Source: Pseudobowmanella sp964228145 | GTDB taxonomy: Bacteria; Pseudomonadota; Gammaproteobacteria; Enterobacterales; Alteromonadaceae | Direction of reading: 5' to 3' | Assembly: GCA_964228145.1 (NCBI GenBank) | Contig: CAXQZJ010000010.1 | Coordinates: 1 to 35,972, forward strand | Length of the DNA stretch: 35,972 nt | Shown: positions 8,046-15,670 of the stretch, in pieces | Layout: every line of letters begins with the position of its first letter | How positions within the stretch are numbered: the first letter of the stretch is position 1 | Translations under genes and position numbers: made by a program | The notes under the pieces: generated by a model | The model's input: the letters and a program-made list of their open reading frames with translations, nothing else | Told to the model about the DNA's origin: nothing | Database searches by the model: none

Positions 8046-8407
8046 TTGGCTGTTCAGTTACATTGTAATCGTTATTGTTCTTTTATTGCTTTGCTGACCG
8101 GTTTGTCGAACCCGTCGGCACCAAATTGGCTGGCAGCTGCTCATGTTCATGTGACCGCTACACTAATTTTTAACCGGATGATGGGCATCGTAACCATGCT
8201 TTATTCAATAAAAACCGGGCCTGTGAATTTTTTCACTTTGTTTGTGGCCGCACGGTATCGGACTCGGGTTAGCGATGTTTTTTCGCATCATCATATCGCT
8301 TGTCGATTTGTAACTATACAAGCCTCTAAATTATCTCACTATTTTTAGCAATTAAGCAAGTAAATAAAAAACGCGAAAAGCAAGGTCTGACAAGGTAGAA
8401 TAGCACT

Positions 8408-9352
8408 ATGAAAGAAAATGATGTCTCCTTAAAAGTACGATTTGTTGATATTGACACTGAGATGGCAGGTCAGCGAATTGATAACTTTCTCAAAACCCAG
8501 CTCAAAGGTGTGCCAAAAAGCCTGATATACAGGGTCGTGCGCAAGGGTGAAGTGCGGGTAAATAAAAAACGTATCAAGCCTGAATATAAATTACAGCCAG
8601 GTGACCAGGTGAGAGTGCCACCGGTCCGGGTATCGGAACAAAAGCCATTGCCCAGTGCAAAGTTAAGTTCGGTGCAAAACATAGAAGCGCAAATCATCTA
8701 TGAAGACAAAGCGCTGATTGTGGTAAATAAACCATCCGGTATGGCAGTGCATGGTGGCAGTGGCGTTAGTTTTGGCTTAATCGAGTCACTGAGGGCATTA
8801 CGCCCTGAGCAGAAATTTTTAGAACTGGTACATCGTTTGGACAGAGATACCAGTGGTGTGATTCTGGTAGCCAAAAAACGCTCAGCACTGACCCATTTAC
8901 ACCAGCAATTACGTGAAAAAACCGCAGACAAGCATTATTTGGCATTGGTAAAAGGCTGTTGGCCGGAAAAGCGCCACAAAGTCAAAGCGCCATTGCGTAA
9001 GAACGTTTTGCAATCTGGTGAGCGCATGGTCAGTGTCAGTCCCGATGGTAAACCGTCCGAAACCCATTACCGTATCGTTAAACAATTTACCTCAGCGACC
9101 TTGGTACAGGCGTCTCCAATTACCGGACGCACCCATCAGATTCGCGTGCATTGCTTACATGCAGGCCATCCTATAGCCTGTGACGACAAATACGGTGATC
9201 AAGAATTTGATAGGCAAATGCAGCAAGCAGGCTTACAGAGGTTGTTTTTGCATGCCCATCAAATTCGTTTTATTCATCCTCAAACTGAAACCACCGTATT
9301 TTTTGAAGCGCCACTGGAACCGGCATTACAACAACTCGTCGATAATATGTAG
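8408..9352 (+). CDS. rluC: 23S rRNA pseudouridine(955/2504/2580) synthase
   Basis: RluC turns three uridines of 23S rRNA into pseudouridine. The 314-residue protein has an N-terminal S4 RNA-binding domain (about residues 19-75, with QRIDNFL and VRVNKKRIKPEYKLQPGD). The RluA-type catalytic domain follows, with the signature HRLDRDTSG and catalytic Asp145, then GRTHQIRVH further on. The start is ATG 8408, with only a weak AAGG 13-16 bases upstream; an extended -10-like TAGAAT ends 6 bases before it. Placement opposite rne is the conserved gammaproteobacterial arrangement and is why RluC is chosen over its paralogues RluD and RluA. The HAD gene begins 2 bases after the stop. Confidence 0.94.
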   Translation: MKENDVSLKVRFVDIDTEMAGQRIDNFLKTQLKGVPKSLIYRVVRKGEVRVNKKRIKPEYKLQPGDQVRVPPVRVSEQKPLPSAKLSSVQNIEAQIIYEDKALIVVNKPSGMAVHGGSGVSFGLIESLRALRPEQKFLELVHRLDRDTSGVILVAKKRSALTHLHQQLREKTADKHYLALVKGCWPEKRHKVKAPLRKNVLQSGERMVSVSPDGKPSETHYRIVKQFTSATLVQASPITGRTHQIRVHCLHAGHPIACDDKYGDQEFDRQMQQAGLQRLFLHAHQIRFIHPQTETTVFFEAPLEPALQQLVDNM

Positions 9353-9354
9353 TT

Positions 9355-9996
9355 ATGAAATACAAAGTAGTAATTTTTGACTGGGATGGCACCTTGATGG
9401 ACTCAACGCCTAAAATTGTGTCCTGTATGAAAACTGCCGCATCGAAAGCCGGATTACCTGTTCCCGCGACGCAGGCAGTGAACGATATCATAGGTATTAG
9501 CCTGCGGCCGGCTATCGCAAGGTTGTTCAATTTAGACTGTGAAAAAACCACCGAGGCAGTGGTTGATATTTATCGCGATGAATATCTTTATCATGATAAA
9601 ACGCCATCCCCCTTATTTGCCGGAAGCCTGCAATTGTTGCAGCAACTCAAGCAAAAAGGCTACCAGCTAGCGGTTGCCACAGGCAAAGCCAGGCCGGGCT
9701 TGGACCGCGCTATGCAGGAAACAAACACGCTTGACTATTTTGTCACTACTCGATGTGCAGACGAAGCAAAATCTAAACCTCATCCGCTGATGTTAGAGCA
9801 AATTACCCGTTCGCTGGGTGTCCAAAGTGAAGAGTGTGTAATGATTGGCGATACCGAACACGACCTGGCTATGGCTGCGGCGATTAATATGCCGGGCATT
9901 GGTGTCAGCTATGGTGCGCAACCACCCCATAAACTGACTCCTCATAAACCTAAAGCGATCGTAGATAACGTGCTCGGGCTACTTAACCACCTGTAG
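9355..9996 (+). CDS. HAD-superfamily hydrolase, phosphoglycolate phosphatase-like
   Basis: This is a predicted soluble phosphatase of 213 residues, HAD subfamily IA. All four HAD motifs are present: motif I DWDGTLMDST (D9 nucleophile, D11 acid/base), motif II ATGKA near 103, the motif III lysine in KSKPHP near 141, and motif IV MIGDTEHD near 162. A helical cap lies between motif I and about residue 85. The start is ATG 9355, 2 bases after rluC, so the two form an operon. The substrate cannot be read from sequence; Gph-like 2-phosphoglycolate or a nucleotide phosphate are possible. The last 14 bases overlap the convergent maf gene. Confidence 0.88.
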   Translation: MKYKVVIFDWDGTLMDSTPKIVSCMKTAASKAGLPVPATQAVNDIIGISLRPAIARLFNLDCEKTTEAVVDIYRDEYLYHDKTPSPLFAGSLQLLQQLKQKGYQLAVATGKARPGLDRAMQETNTLDYFVTTRCADEAKSKPHPLMLEQITRSLGVQSEECVMIGDTEHDLAMAAAINMPGIGVSYGAQPPHKLTPHKPKAIVDNVLGLLNHL

Positions 9997-10579
9997 ACAT
10001 CATGTCGAACACGTCAACGCCAGCGTTTTTGAACAATTCGATTAAGCTAATTAAGGGTAGGCCAATCAAACTATTTGGATCCCGCCCTTGCAAGGCATCA
10101 AACAAACTAATGCCCAGGCCCTCAGATTTAAAACTTCCAGCGCAATCTAACGGTTGTTCAATGTCAACATAGCGACGGATCTGAGATAAATTCAGTGATT
10201 TAAAGTGGACCTGAAAGGGTTCAACCATTGATTGATATTGGCCGGTTTTAGCATTTAACAGGCACAATCCGGTCAAAAAAGTCACGGTTTTACCTTGGCA
10301 GGCCTGCAGTTGAGCAACGGCATTGTCAACGTTATGAGGTTTACCCAGAATCTTCCCCTCGAAAGTCGCAACCTGATCCGAACCAATTATCCAGCCATCA
10401 TCTACGCTTTGAGCAACCTTTTTTGCTTTCGCGATCGACAAACGTTCGACTAAATCGGCAGCTCCTTCGTCGGGTAGAGGGGTTTCATCCACCTCTGGTT
10501 TAAGGGTTTGAAAAGGAATATGAAGTTTTTCAAGAAGTTGTCGACGATAAATCGATGTAGATGCCAAAATAAGCTGCAT
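9983..10579 (-). CDS. yceF: Maf-like nucleotide pyrophosphatase (YceF type)
   Basis: This is a house-cleaning pyrophosphatase of the Maf/HAM1 fold; the E. coli YceF type prefers m7GTP and related modified nucleotides. The 198-residue protein starts QLILASTSIYRRQLL and has PEVDETP and IIGSDQV, with the catalytic-base aspartate at 68. It also carries GRDPNSLIGLPL near the C-terminus, which matches YceF. I chose ATG 10579 because GGAG lies 7-10 bases upstream and the family N-terminus begins there; a longer frame to 10627 lacks support. The gene is divergent from yceD and convergent with the HAD gene, whose end it overlaps by 14 bases with no terminator. Confidence 0.93.
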   Translation of the reverse strand: MQLILASTSIYRRQLLEKLHIPFQTLKPEVDETPLPDEGAADLVERLSIAKAKKVAQSVDDGWIIGSDQVATFEGKILGKPHNVDNAVAQLQACQGKTVTFLTGLCLLNAKTGQYQSMVEPFQVHFKSLNLSQIRRYVDIEQPLDCAGSFKSEGLGISLFDALQGRDPNSLIGLPLISLIELFKNAGVDVFDMMSTGG

Positions 10580-10606
10580 AAAGTCTCCGCGTCGGCAAAA
10601 GAGTCT

Positions 10607-10635
10607 ATTGTAGCCGTGATAGAGCACTTAGGTAA
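10607..10635 (-). promoter_or_regulatory. Probable sigma-70 promoter of yceF
   Basis: On the minus strand the -35 TTACCT (10630-10635) and the -10 TACAAT (10607-10612) are 17 bases apart. The predicted start is near 10600, about 20 bases before ATG 10579. Confidence 0.5.
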
Positions 10636-10670
10636 CCCCGAAATTCAAGGCCTATAAGGTGATATTTATT

Positions 10671-10699
10671 TTGACTCACTGTGCTTATCACTATATTAT
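10671..10699 (+). promoter_or_regulatory. Strong sigma-70 promoter of yceD-rpmF, near-leaderless
   Basis: The -35 TTGACT (10671-10676) and the -10 TATTAT (10694-10699) have the ideal 17-base spacer. Transcription should begin near 10704-10708, while the yceD ATG is at 10709. The leader would thus be 0-5 bases, and no Shine-Dalgarno sequence lies in GCGCGCCCT just before the start. Confidence 0.75.
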
Positions 10700-10708
10700 G
10701 CGCGCCCT

Positions 10709-11236
10709 ATGCAAAAACTGAAACTGCCCAAAACACTCGACCCAGCCAAAGCTGCGCTGCAACGCTCTGATTACAAGGGTGTGGTAGCCGGTAAAGATTT
10801 GGTAAGAGTTGCAGCATCAGTTGATGCTATAGATGAATACGCCAGTATAGAGGTGAAGTTTGACACTGATGCGCAGGGTCTTCACTTTTTTACTGGTCAT
10901 CTCAAAACGTCGGTCCAGCTGATATGTCAAAGGTGTGATGAACCTTTTAACTTACCAGTCGATGTGACCTTTAGCTTTGCACCCGTAAGGAGTGAAGAGC
11001 ACGTGGATGAGATACCGGACATCTACGAACCGGTTCAGGTCAATGACCACGGAGAAATCGATCTGCTTCAAATCATTGAAGACGAGATTATTTTAGCGCT
11101 GCCGCTTGTAGCCATGCACGATGAGCAAGACTGTAAGCGTCAATCTGGTAAAATGAGCTTTGGAAAGGTCGAACCGGCCGAAGAGCGTCCAAACCCCTTT
11201 GCGGTGTTAAAAGAACTTAAGCGAGACGAGGAGTAA
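10709..11236 (+). CDS. yceD: YceD/DUF177 family protein (23S rRNA accumulation protein)
   Basis: DUF177 proteins are encoded directly before rpmF in most bacteria and are linked to 23S rRNA processing or accumulation. The 175-residue protein matches E. coli YceD (173) throughout. It has MQKLKLPKTLDPAKAA at the start, the CQRC pair near residue 74, EIDLLQIIEDEIILALP near 111-127, a third cysteine in HDEQDC near 138, and PNPFAVL near the end. The cysteines may bind zinc. ATG 10709 is fixed by this alignment although no ribosome binding site precedes it. rpmF follows after 5 bases. Confidence 0.95.
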   Translation: MQKLKLPKTLDPAKAALQRSDYKGVVAGKDLVRVAASVDAIDEYASIEVKFDTDAQGLHFFTGHLKTSVQLICQRCDEPFNLPVDVTFSFAPVRSEEHVDEIPDIYEPVQVNDHGEIDLLQIIEDEIILALPLVAMHDEQDCKRQSGKMSFGKVEPAEERPNPFAVLKELKRDEE

Positions 11237-11241
11237 TTGAA

Positions 11242-11412
11242 ATGGCGGTACAACAGAATCGTAAAACCCGTTCTAAGCGTGGCATGCGTCGTTCGCACGA
11301 TGCGCTGACCGGTGCAACTTTGTCTGTAGACGCAACCTCTGGTGAAACGCATCGTCGTCACCATGTGACTGCAGATGGTTTCTATCGCGGTAAAAAGGTT
11401 ACAGCTAAATAA
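11242..11412 (+). CDS. rpmF: 50S ribosomal protein L32
   Basis: This is a small protein of the large ribosomal subunit. The 56-residue product begins MAVQQNRKTRSKRGMRRSHD, the family signature, and ends FYRGKKVTAK. It is one residue shorter than E. coli L32 and, like that protein, lacks the zinc cysteines found in many other phyla. ATG 11242 lies 5 bases after the yceD stop, with GAGGAG across the yceD end as its ribosome binding site. plsX follows after 12 bases, the conserved rpmF-plsX-fab order that links ribosome and lipid synthesis. Confidence 0.98.
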   Translation: MAVQQNRKTRSKRGMRRSHDALTGATLSVDATSGETHRRHHVTADGFYRGKKVTAK

Positions 11413-11424
11413 GCGGTTTCCGAA

Positions 11425-12441
11425 TTGTCTAAGCTAACAATAGCGTTAGATATTATGGGGGGCGATTTTGGCCCCCCAGTTACTATTCCAGCAGCTGTTC
11501 TGGCTGTAAAAAGTTATCCCAATTTACATCTTATTTTATGCGGCGATGAAACGCTTATTCGTCAGCAACTGAGTGCTTTAAAGGCTGAAAACCATTCGCA
11601 ACTGGAGATACTTCACTGCTCCCAGGTGATTGAAATGGATGAAAAGCCAGCCTTCACCCTACGTAATAAAACGGACTCTTCAATGCGAAAAGCGTTGGAA
11701 TTGGTGGAAAGCGAGCAAGCCCATGCGTGTGTTAGTGCAGGAAATACCGGTGCACTTTTAACCAACGCCTATTATGTGTTGAAAACCCTCAGCGGGATAA
11801 ATCGCCCGGCGTTAGTGTCCGCACTGCCTACCATTGCCGATAAAAAAGTTTACTTGCTTGATTTAGGGGCCAACGTTAATTGCGATTCAGAGATTTTATT
11901 CCAGTATGCGGTAATGGGTTCCGTCATGGCAGAACAGGTTGAAAACCTGGCAAGCCCGAGAGTGGCGTTACTTAACGTCGGTGAAGAACAGATAAAAGGC
12001 AATGATACGGTTAAAAATGCAGCCGAACTGCTTAGTCAGGCTAAAGGCATAAATTACATAGGTTACATAGAAGGGAATGACATTTTCTCTGACAAAGCAG
12101 ATGTAGTTGTTGCCGATGGGTTTGCTGGCAACGTCGCATTGAAAGCTTGTGAAGGGCTGGCTCAGTTGGTGATGGCTGAGGTAAAGCAGGCTTCAGCAGA
12201 AAGTTTATTTACCCGAATAATGGCGAAAATGGCGCTGCCTTTACTAAAAAGGGTCTATTCAAGGGTGAACCCCGACCAGTACAACGGTGCTAGTCTGTTA
12301 GGATTGCGCGGCATTGTGGTCAAGAGTCATGGTAATGCTTCAACAGATGCTTTCTTGTATGCCATTCGTGGAGCTATGCATGAAGTTGACCGTCAAGTGC
12401 CAACAAAAATAAAACATAAACTAGAAATCGTTCTGGGCTAA
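11425..12441 (+). CDS. plsX: Phosphate acyltransferase PlsX
   Basis: PlsX makes acyl-phosphate from acyl-ACP and phosphate, feeding PlsY in phospholipid synthesis; it is a peripheral membrane enzyme. The 338-residue protein shows LTIALDIMGGDFGP at the N-terminus, SAGNTGA near 109 and DGFAGNVALK near 232. Near the C-terminus are GLRGIVVKSHG and the tail typical of the family. The only start that keeps the conserved N-terminus is TTG 11425; the next ATG lies inside the MGGD motif. The TTG and the weak AGCGG upstream suggest modest initiation or coupling to rpmF. Confidence 0.95.
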   Translation: MSKLTIALDIMGGDFGPPVTIPAAVLAVKSYPNLHLILCGDETLIRQQLSALKAENHSQLEILHCSQVIEMDEKPAFTLRNKTDSSMRKALELVESEQAHACVSAGNTGALLTNAYYVLKTLSGINRPALVSALPTIADKKVYLLDLGANVNCDSEILFQYAVMGSVMAEQVENLASPRVALLNVGEEQIKGNDTVKNAAELLSQAKGINYIGYIEGNDIFSDKADVVVADGFAGNVALKACEGLAQLVMAEVKQASAESLFTRIMAKMALPLLKRVYSRVNPDQYNGASLLGLRGIVVKSHGNASTDAFLYAIRGAMHEVDRQVPTKIKHKLEIVLG

Positions 12442-12485
12442 CCGCAAAGGTTGGTTGGCCAGGGATGACAGGAAGGCCATCATCT

Positions 12486-13445
12486 ATGTATTCACGAATT
12501 ATCGGAACAGGCAGTTACTATCCAAATCAGATTCGGACTAATCAGGATCTCGAAAAGATGGTTGATACTTCTGATCAATGGATAACCGACCGCACCGGTA
12601 TAAAAGAAAGACGCATCGTTGCCGAACACGAGAATGTCGCCACCATGGGCGCAGCTGCGGCTCGACAAGCGTTCGATATGGGCGGCATCGATCCTTCCAG
12701 CATAGATATGATTGTCTGTGCAACAACCAGCCACAATAAAGCCCTGCCAAGTGCAGCGTGTGATATTCAAAAAGAATTAAAAATGGACGGCATACCTGCT
12801 TTTGATGTAGGTGCCGCCTGCGCTGGCTTTTGCTATGCCTTGAGTATCGCGGACCAATACATTAAAAGCGGGATGTGCAAACGTGTTTTGGTAATCGGCA
12901 GTGACTGCTTAACGCGCCTGATTGACCCCTACGACAGAACCATGGTGATCTTATTCGGCGATGCTGCCGGCGCTGTGGTCATAGAGGCCAGTGAGGAGCC
13001 AGGTATTCTCTCGACACACATCCATGCAGCCGGCTCTTACAATGATTTACTCTATGTCGGTAATCCCGAGAGAGGGAATGAAGCATCAGTGCACGAAAAC
13101 TGGGGCGTTATGAAGGGTAATGAAGTCTTCAAAGTAGCTGTCACCAAGTTGTCTGAAGTGGTTGAGCAAACCCTGAGCGCGAATAATATGCAAAAGTCGG
13201 ATTTGGACTGGCTGGTTCCCCATCAGGCTAACTTCCGTATTATCAAAGCCACGGCAAAAAAACTGGAAATGCCAATGGATCAGGTGGTCCTGACCCTAGA
13301 GAAGTACGGTAACACCTCTGCTGCCACAGTGCCGACAGCATTAGACACCGCCATCCGAGATGGGCGTATAAAGCGTGGTCAAAATTTGTTACTCGAAGCC
13401 TTTGGCGGTGGATTCGCTTGGGCCTCGGCGTTAGTTAAGTATTAA
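12486..13445 (+). CDS. fabH: 3-oxoacyl-ACP synthase III (KAS III)
   Basis: FabH condenses acetyl-CoA with malonyl-ACP to start fatty acid synthesis. The 319-residue protein has the thiolase-fold triad: Cys112 in GAACAGF, a histidine in PHQANFRI (near 245) and an asparagine in YGNTSAAT (near 275). The start is ATG 12486 (MYSRIIGTGSYYP), which matches E. coli FabH and has AGGAAGG 10-16 bases upstream. An in-frame ATG at 12465 would add seven non-conserved residues. fabD follows after 15 bases. Confidence 0.97.
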   Translation: MYSRIIGTGSYYPNQIRTNQDLEKMVDTSDQWITDRTGIKERRIVAEHENVATMGAAAARQAFDMGGIDPSSIDMIVCATTSHNKALPSAACDIQKELKMDGIPAFDVGAACAGFCYALSIADQYIKSGMCKRVLVIGSDCLTRLIDPYDRTMVILFGDAAGAVVIEASEEPGILSTHIHAAGSYNDLLYVGNPERGNEASVHENWGVMKGNEVFKVAVTKLSEVVEQTLSANNMQKSDLDWLVPHQANFRIIKATAKKLEMPMDQVVLTLEKYGNTSAATVPTALDTAIRDGRIKRGQNLLLEAFGGGFAWASALVKY

Positions 13446-13460
13446 TCAACAGGAGTGCAT

Positions 13461-14384
13461 ATGCGTGCATTTGTTTTTCCCGGCCAGGGCTCACAAGCGG
13501 TTGGGATGTTAAGTGATCTGGCGCAACAGTGCCCGGAAGTTGAAGCAACTTTCGCACAAGCCAGTGAAGTGCTTGGTTACGATTTGTGGGACCTGGTGCA
13601 ACAAGGCCCTGACACAGAATTAAATAAAACACACATTACTCAACCTGCTTTATTGTCTGCCAGTGTTGCCATTTATCGCAGTTATTTAGCCAAAGGTGGC
13701 AAGCCGCCAGCGTTTATGGCTGGTCATAGCCTCGGAGAGTACTCTGCACTTGTTTGCGCCGATGCGCTGGCATTTCGTGATGCGATAAAACTGGTTGAAC
13801 TACGCGGCAAGGCGATGCAACAGGCAGTACCAGCCGGTACTGGTGCGATGTATGCCATTATCGGGTTAGAGGATGACAAAATTCTTGAAGCCTGCGAGCA
13901 AGCATCCCAAGGACAAGTTGTTTCTGCAGTGAATTTTAATTCCCCGGGGCAGGTAGTGATTGCCGGCTCTAAAGAAGCGGTGGAGCGAGCAGCTGCTTTG
14001 TGTAAGGATGCCGGGGCCAAACGCGCATTGCCATTAGCGGTAAGTGTACCGTCCCATTGTGCGTTAATGAAGCCTGCCGCCGATGAGTTGCAAAGTGTGT
14101 TAAATGACTTGATTGTCAACACGCCAACTATACCGGTTATTAACAATGTCGATGTTTCATCAGAGCAAGATGCTAAAAAAATTAAAGACGCTTTAGTCAG
14201 ACAACTGTACAGCCCGGTTCGCTGGACCGAAACAGTACAGAAACTTGCAGAGGCGGGCGCAACATCGCACGCAGAAATAGGGCCGGGTAAGGTGTTAACC
14301 GGACTTGCAAAACGAATCGATAAGTCTGTCAGTTGTGTATCAGTAAACGACAACGACAGTCTCAACGCTTTAATACAGGAATGA
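13461..14384 (+). CDS. fabD: Malonyl-CoA:ACP transacylase
   Basis: FabD transfers malonyl from CoA to ACP. The 307-residue protein has FPGQGSQ at the N-terminus, the nucleophile Ser90 in GHSLGEY, a conserved arginine in ELRGKAMQ and catalytic His199 in VPSHCALM. GPGKVLTGL lies near the C-terminus. The start is ATG 13461, with AGGAG 6-10 bases before it; an in-frame GTG at 13455 overlaps that site. The stop overlaps an ATG in an ATGA arrangement with the fabG region. Confidence 0.97.
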   Translation: MRAFVFPGQGSQAVGMLSDLAQQCPEVEATFAQASEVLGYDLWDLVQQGPDTELNKTHITQPALLSASVAIYRSYLAKGGKPPAFMAGHSLGEYSALVCADALAFRDAIKLVELRGKAMQQAVPAGTGAMYAIIGLEDDKILEACEQASQGQVVSAVNFNSPGQVVIAGSKEAVERAAALCKDAGAKRALPLAVSVPSHCALMKPAADELQSVLNDLIVNTPTIPVINNVDVSSEQDAKKIKDALVRQLYSPVRWTETVQKLAEAGATSHAEIGPGKVLTGLAKRIDKSVSCVSVNDNDSLNALIQE

Positions 14385-14386
14385 CC

Positions 14387-15124
14387 ATGTCAGATTTTAA
14401 TGGAAAAATAGCGCTGGTAACGGGTGCAAGTCGAGGTATTGGCCGATCAATAGCAGAAACGCTGGCTGCCTCTGGAGCCACTGTAATAGGTACTGCGACA
14501 TCGGAGCAAGGCGCAGCAGCCATCAGCGACTATTTGCAAGCTAATGGCACAGGGTTGGTTCTTAACGTAACCGATGCCGACAGTTTGAAGGCTGCCCTTG
14601 AAGAAATTAAAACTCGCTACGGAGATATCGATATTCTTGTCAATAATGCCGGAATCACTCGTGATAATCTTATGATGCGAATGAAAGACGACGAGTGGAA
14701 TGATATTATGGCGACCAACCTGACGCCTGTTTTCCAATTGAGCAAGGCGGTTTTACGCGGCATGATGAAAAAGCGTCACGGCCGTATTATCAGTATTGGC
14801 TCAGTCGTGGGTTCAACGGGTAATCCCGGCCAAGCGAATTACGCAGCTGCAAAAGCGGGTGTAATTGGCTTTTCTAAATCACTCGCCCGGGAAGTTGCTT
14901 CTCGCGGTGTAACGGTGAATGTAGTAGCGCCAGGGTTTATCGATACGGATATGACACAATCACTAACGGACGAGCAAAAAGAGGCGATTTTTAAGGATAT
15001 TCCGGCCAACAGGTTGGGTAACCCTAAAGAGATTGCTGCGGCAGTGGCTTTTTTGGCTTCTGATGCGGCAGGTTATATCACCGGTGAGACAATTCATGTC
15101 AACGGTGGGATGCATATGGGCTAA
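14387..15124 (+). CDS. fabG: 3-oxoacyl-ACP reductase
   Basis: FabG is the NADPH-dependent reductase of beta-ketoacyl-ACP. The 245-residue short-chain dehydrogenase has the cofactor motif TGASRGIG near residue 14, NNAG near 87, and the catalytic set Ser139, Tyr152 and Lys156 (YAAAK). The C-terminus HVNGGMHMG is typical. ATG 14387 is preferred over ATG 14381 because AGGA lies 6-9 bases before it, whereas the earlier codon abuts that site. It forms an operon with fabD; a weak hairpin follows the stop. Confidence 0.97.
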   Translation: MSDFNGKIALVTGASRGIGRSIAETLAASGATVIGTATSEQGAAAISDYLQANGTGLVLNVTDADSLKAALEEIKTRYGDIDILVNNAGITRDNLMMRMKDDEWNDIMATNLTPVFQLSKAVLRGMMKKRHGRIISIGSVVGSTGNPGQANYAAAKAGVIGFSKSLAREVASRGVTVNVVAPGFIDTDMTQSLTDEQKEAIFKDIPANRLGNPKEIAAAVAFLASDAAGYITGETIHVNGGMHMG

Positions 15125-15148
15125 AGTTTCATTAGTTTGAAACTTTTT
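15123..15148 (+). terminator. Weak intrinsic terminator after fabG
   Basis: The perfect 9-bp stem AAAGTTTCA/TGAAACTTT (15123-15131 and 15138-15146) has a 6-base loop and a T-tract of five. It is AT-rich, so it is probably a partial terminator or an mRNA 3' end. acpP lies 227 bases after fabG and probably has its own promoter. Confidence 0.5.
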
Positions 15149-15351
15149 GGAAGTCACTTTCCAGCCTTTAATTTGGAATTTTATACCGATGTCATTGTCC
15201 AACATTGGCAGTACATTTGTATAAAAAACTGTGCTAAGTTGTGGTTCGACCAGCAAAAAAAAGCCTGAATATGGACTTGCAAGGCCGGATATTGCTGAAT
15301 ACACTACCGCAACTTCGCATTTGCGTTATTTTTTGAGGAAGAACTAAAACC

Positions 15352-15591
15352 ATGAGTAACATCGAAGAACGCGTAAGCAAAATCATCGTAGAGCAACTGG
15401 GCGTTAAAGAAGAAGAAGTAAAATCGGAAGCGTCTTTCGTCGATGATTTAGGTGCAGATTCTCTGGATACTGTGGAACTGGTAATGGCTCTGGAAGAGGA
15501 ATTCGACACTGAAATCCCTGATGAAGAAGCAGAGAAAATCACTACCGTTCAGTCTGCGATTGACTATATTAAAGCGCACAAAGACGCTTAA
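15352..15591 (+). CDS. acpP: Acyl carrier protein
   Basis: This is the carrier of all fatty acid intermediates. The 79-residue, strongly acidic protein has Ser37 in LGADSLDTVEL, where 4'-phosphopantetheine is attached. It is nearly identical to E. coli AcpP over VELVMALEEEFDTEIPDEEA. The start is ATG 15352, with TGAGGAAGAA 8-17 bases upstream. The 227-base gap before it is large for this block. It fits a dedicated strong promoter for this abundant protein, but I could not pick a convincing -35/-10 pair. A terminator follows. Confidence 0.98.
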   Translation: MSNIEERVSKIIVEQLGVKEEEVKSEASFVDDLGADSLDTVELVMALEEEFDTEIPDEEAEKITTVQSAIDYIKAHKDA

Positions 15592-15602
15592 TTAAATTCC
15601 CG

Positions 15603-15629
15603 AAACGGCTCAATCCTGAGCCGTTTTTT
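15603..15629 (+). terminator. Intrinsic terminator after acpP
   Basis: The stem ACGGCTCA/TGAGCCGT (15605-15612 and 15617-15624) has an ATCC loop and six T. It lets acpP be made in excess over the downstream fabF. Confidence 0.9.
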
Positions 15630-15670
15630 GATCTCATCAGTTTAAAAATCCCAGCATAGCGGAGGCCAAT

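Larger units (their letters stand above)
7956..8407. other. Divergent rne-rluC intergenic region, mostly the rne leader
   Basis: This 452-base stretch is the only gene-free gap above 300 bases. Transcribed toward rne it forms several hairpins, two of them close to the start codon. A 109-codon plus-strand frame inside it (8019-8348) resembles no known protein and is best read as antisense of the rne leader. E. coli rne has a leader of about 360 bases carrying hairpins through which RNase E controls its own mRNA (Rfam family rne5), and the length and place fit that. I could not fix the rne or rluC promoters with confidence. The perfect repeat TTGTA-ACTA-TACAA (8308-8321) and the AT-rich stretch 8325-8370 are the likeliest promoter area. 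Confidence 0.6.

Noticed and set aside
8019..8348. A 109-codon plus-strand frame opposite the rne leader
   Set aside because: It has no ribosome binding site, no recognisable protein family and an odd composition rich in His, Cys and Arg. It is better explained as antisense of the structured rne leader.
12465..12485. Upstream ATG for fabH
   Set aside because: The extra seven residues are not in the family and the better-placed AGGAAGG supports ATG 12486.
13724..14365. A 213-codon minus-strand frame inside fabD
   Set aside because: It is a Ser/Ala/Thr-rich shadow of a strongly conserved gene and has no ribosome binding site or known motif.
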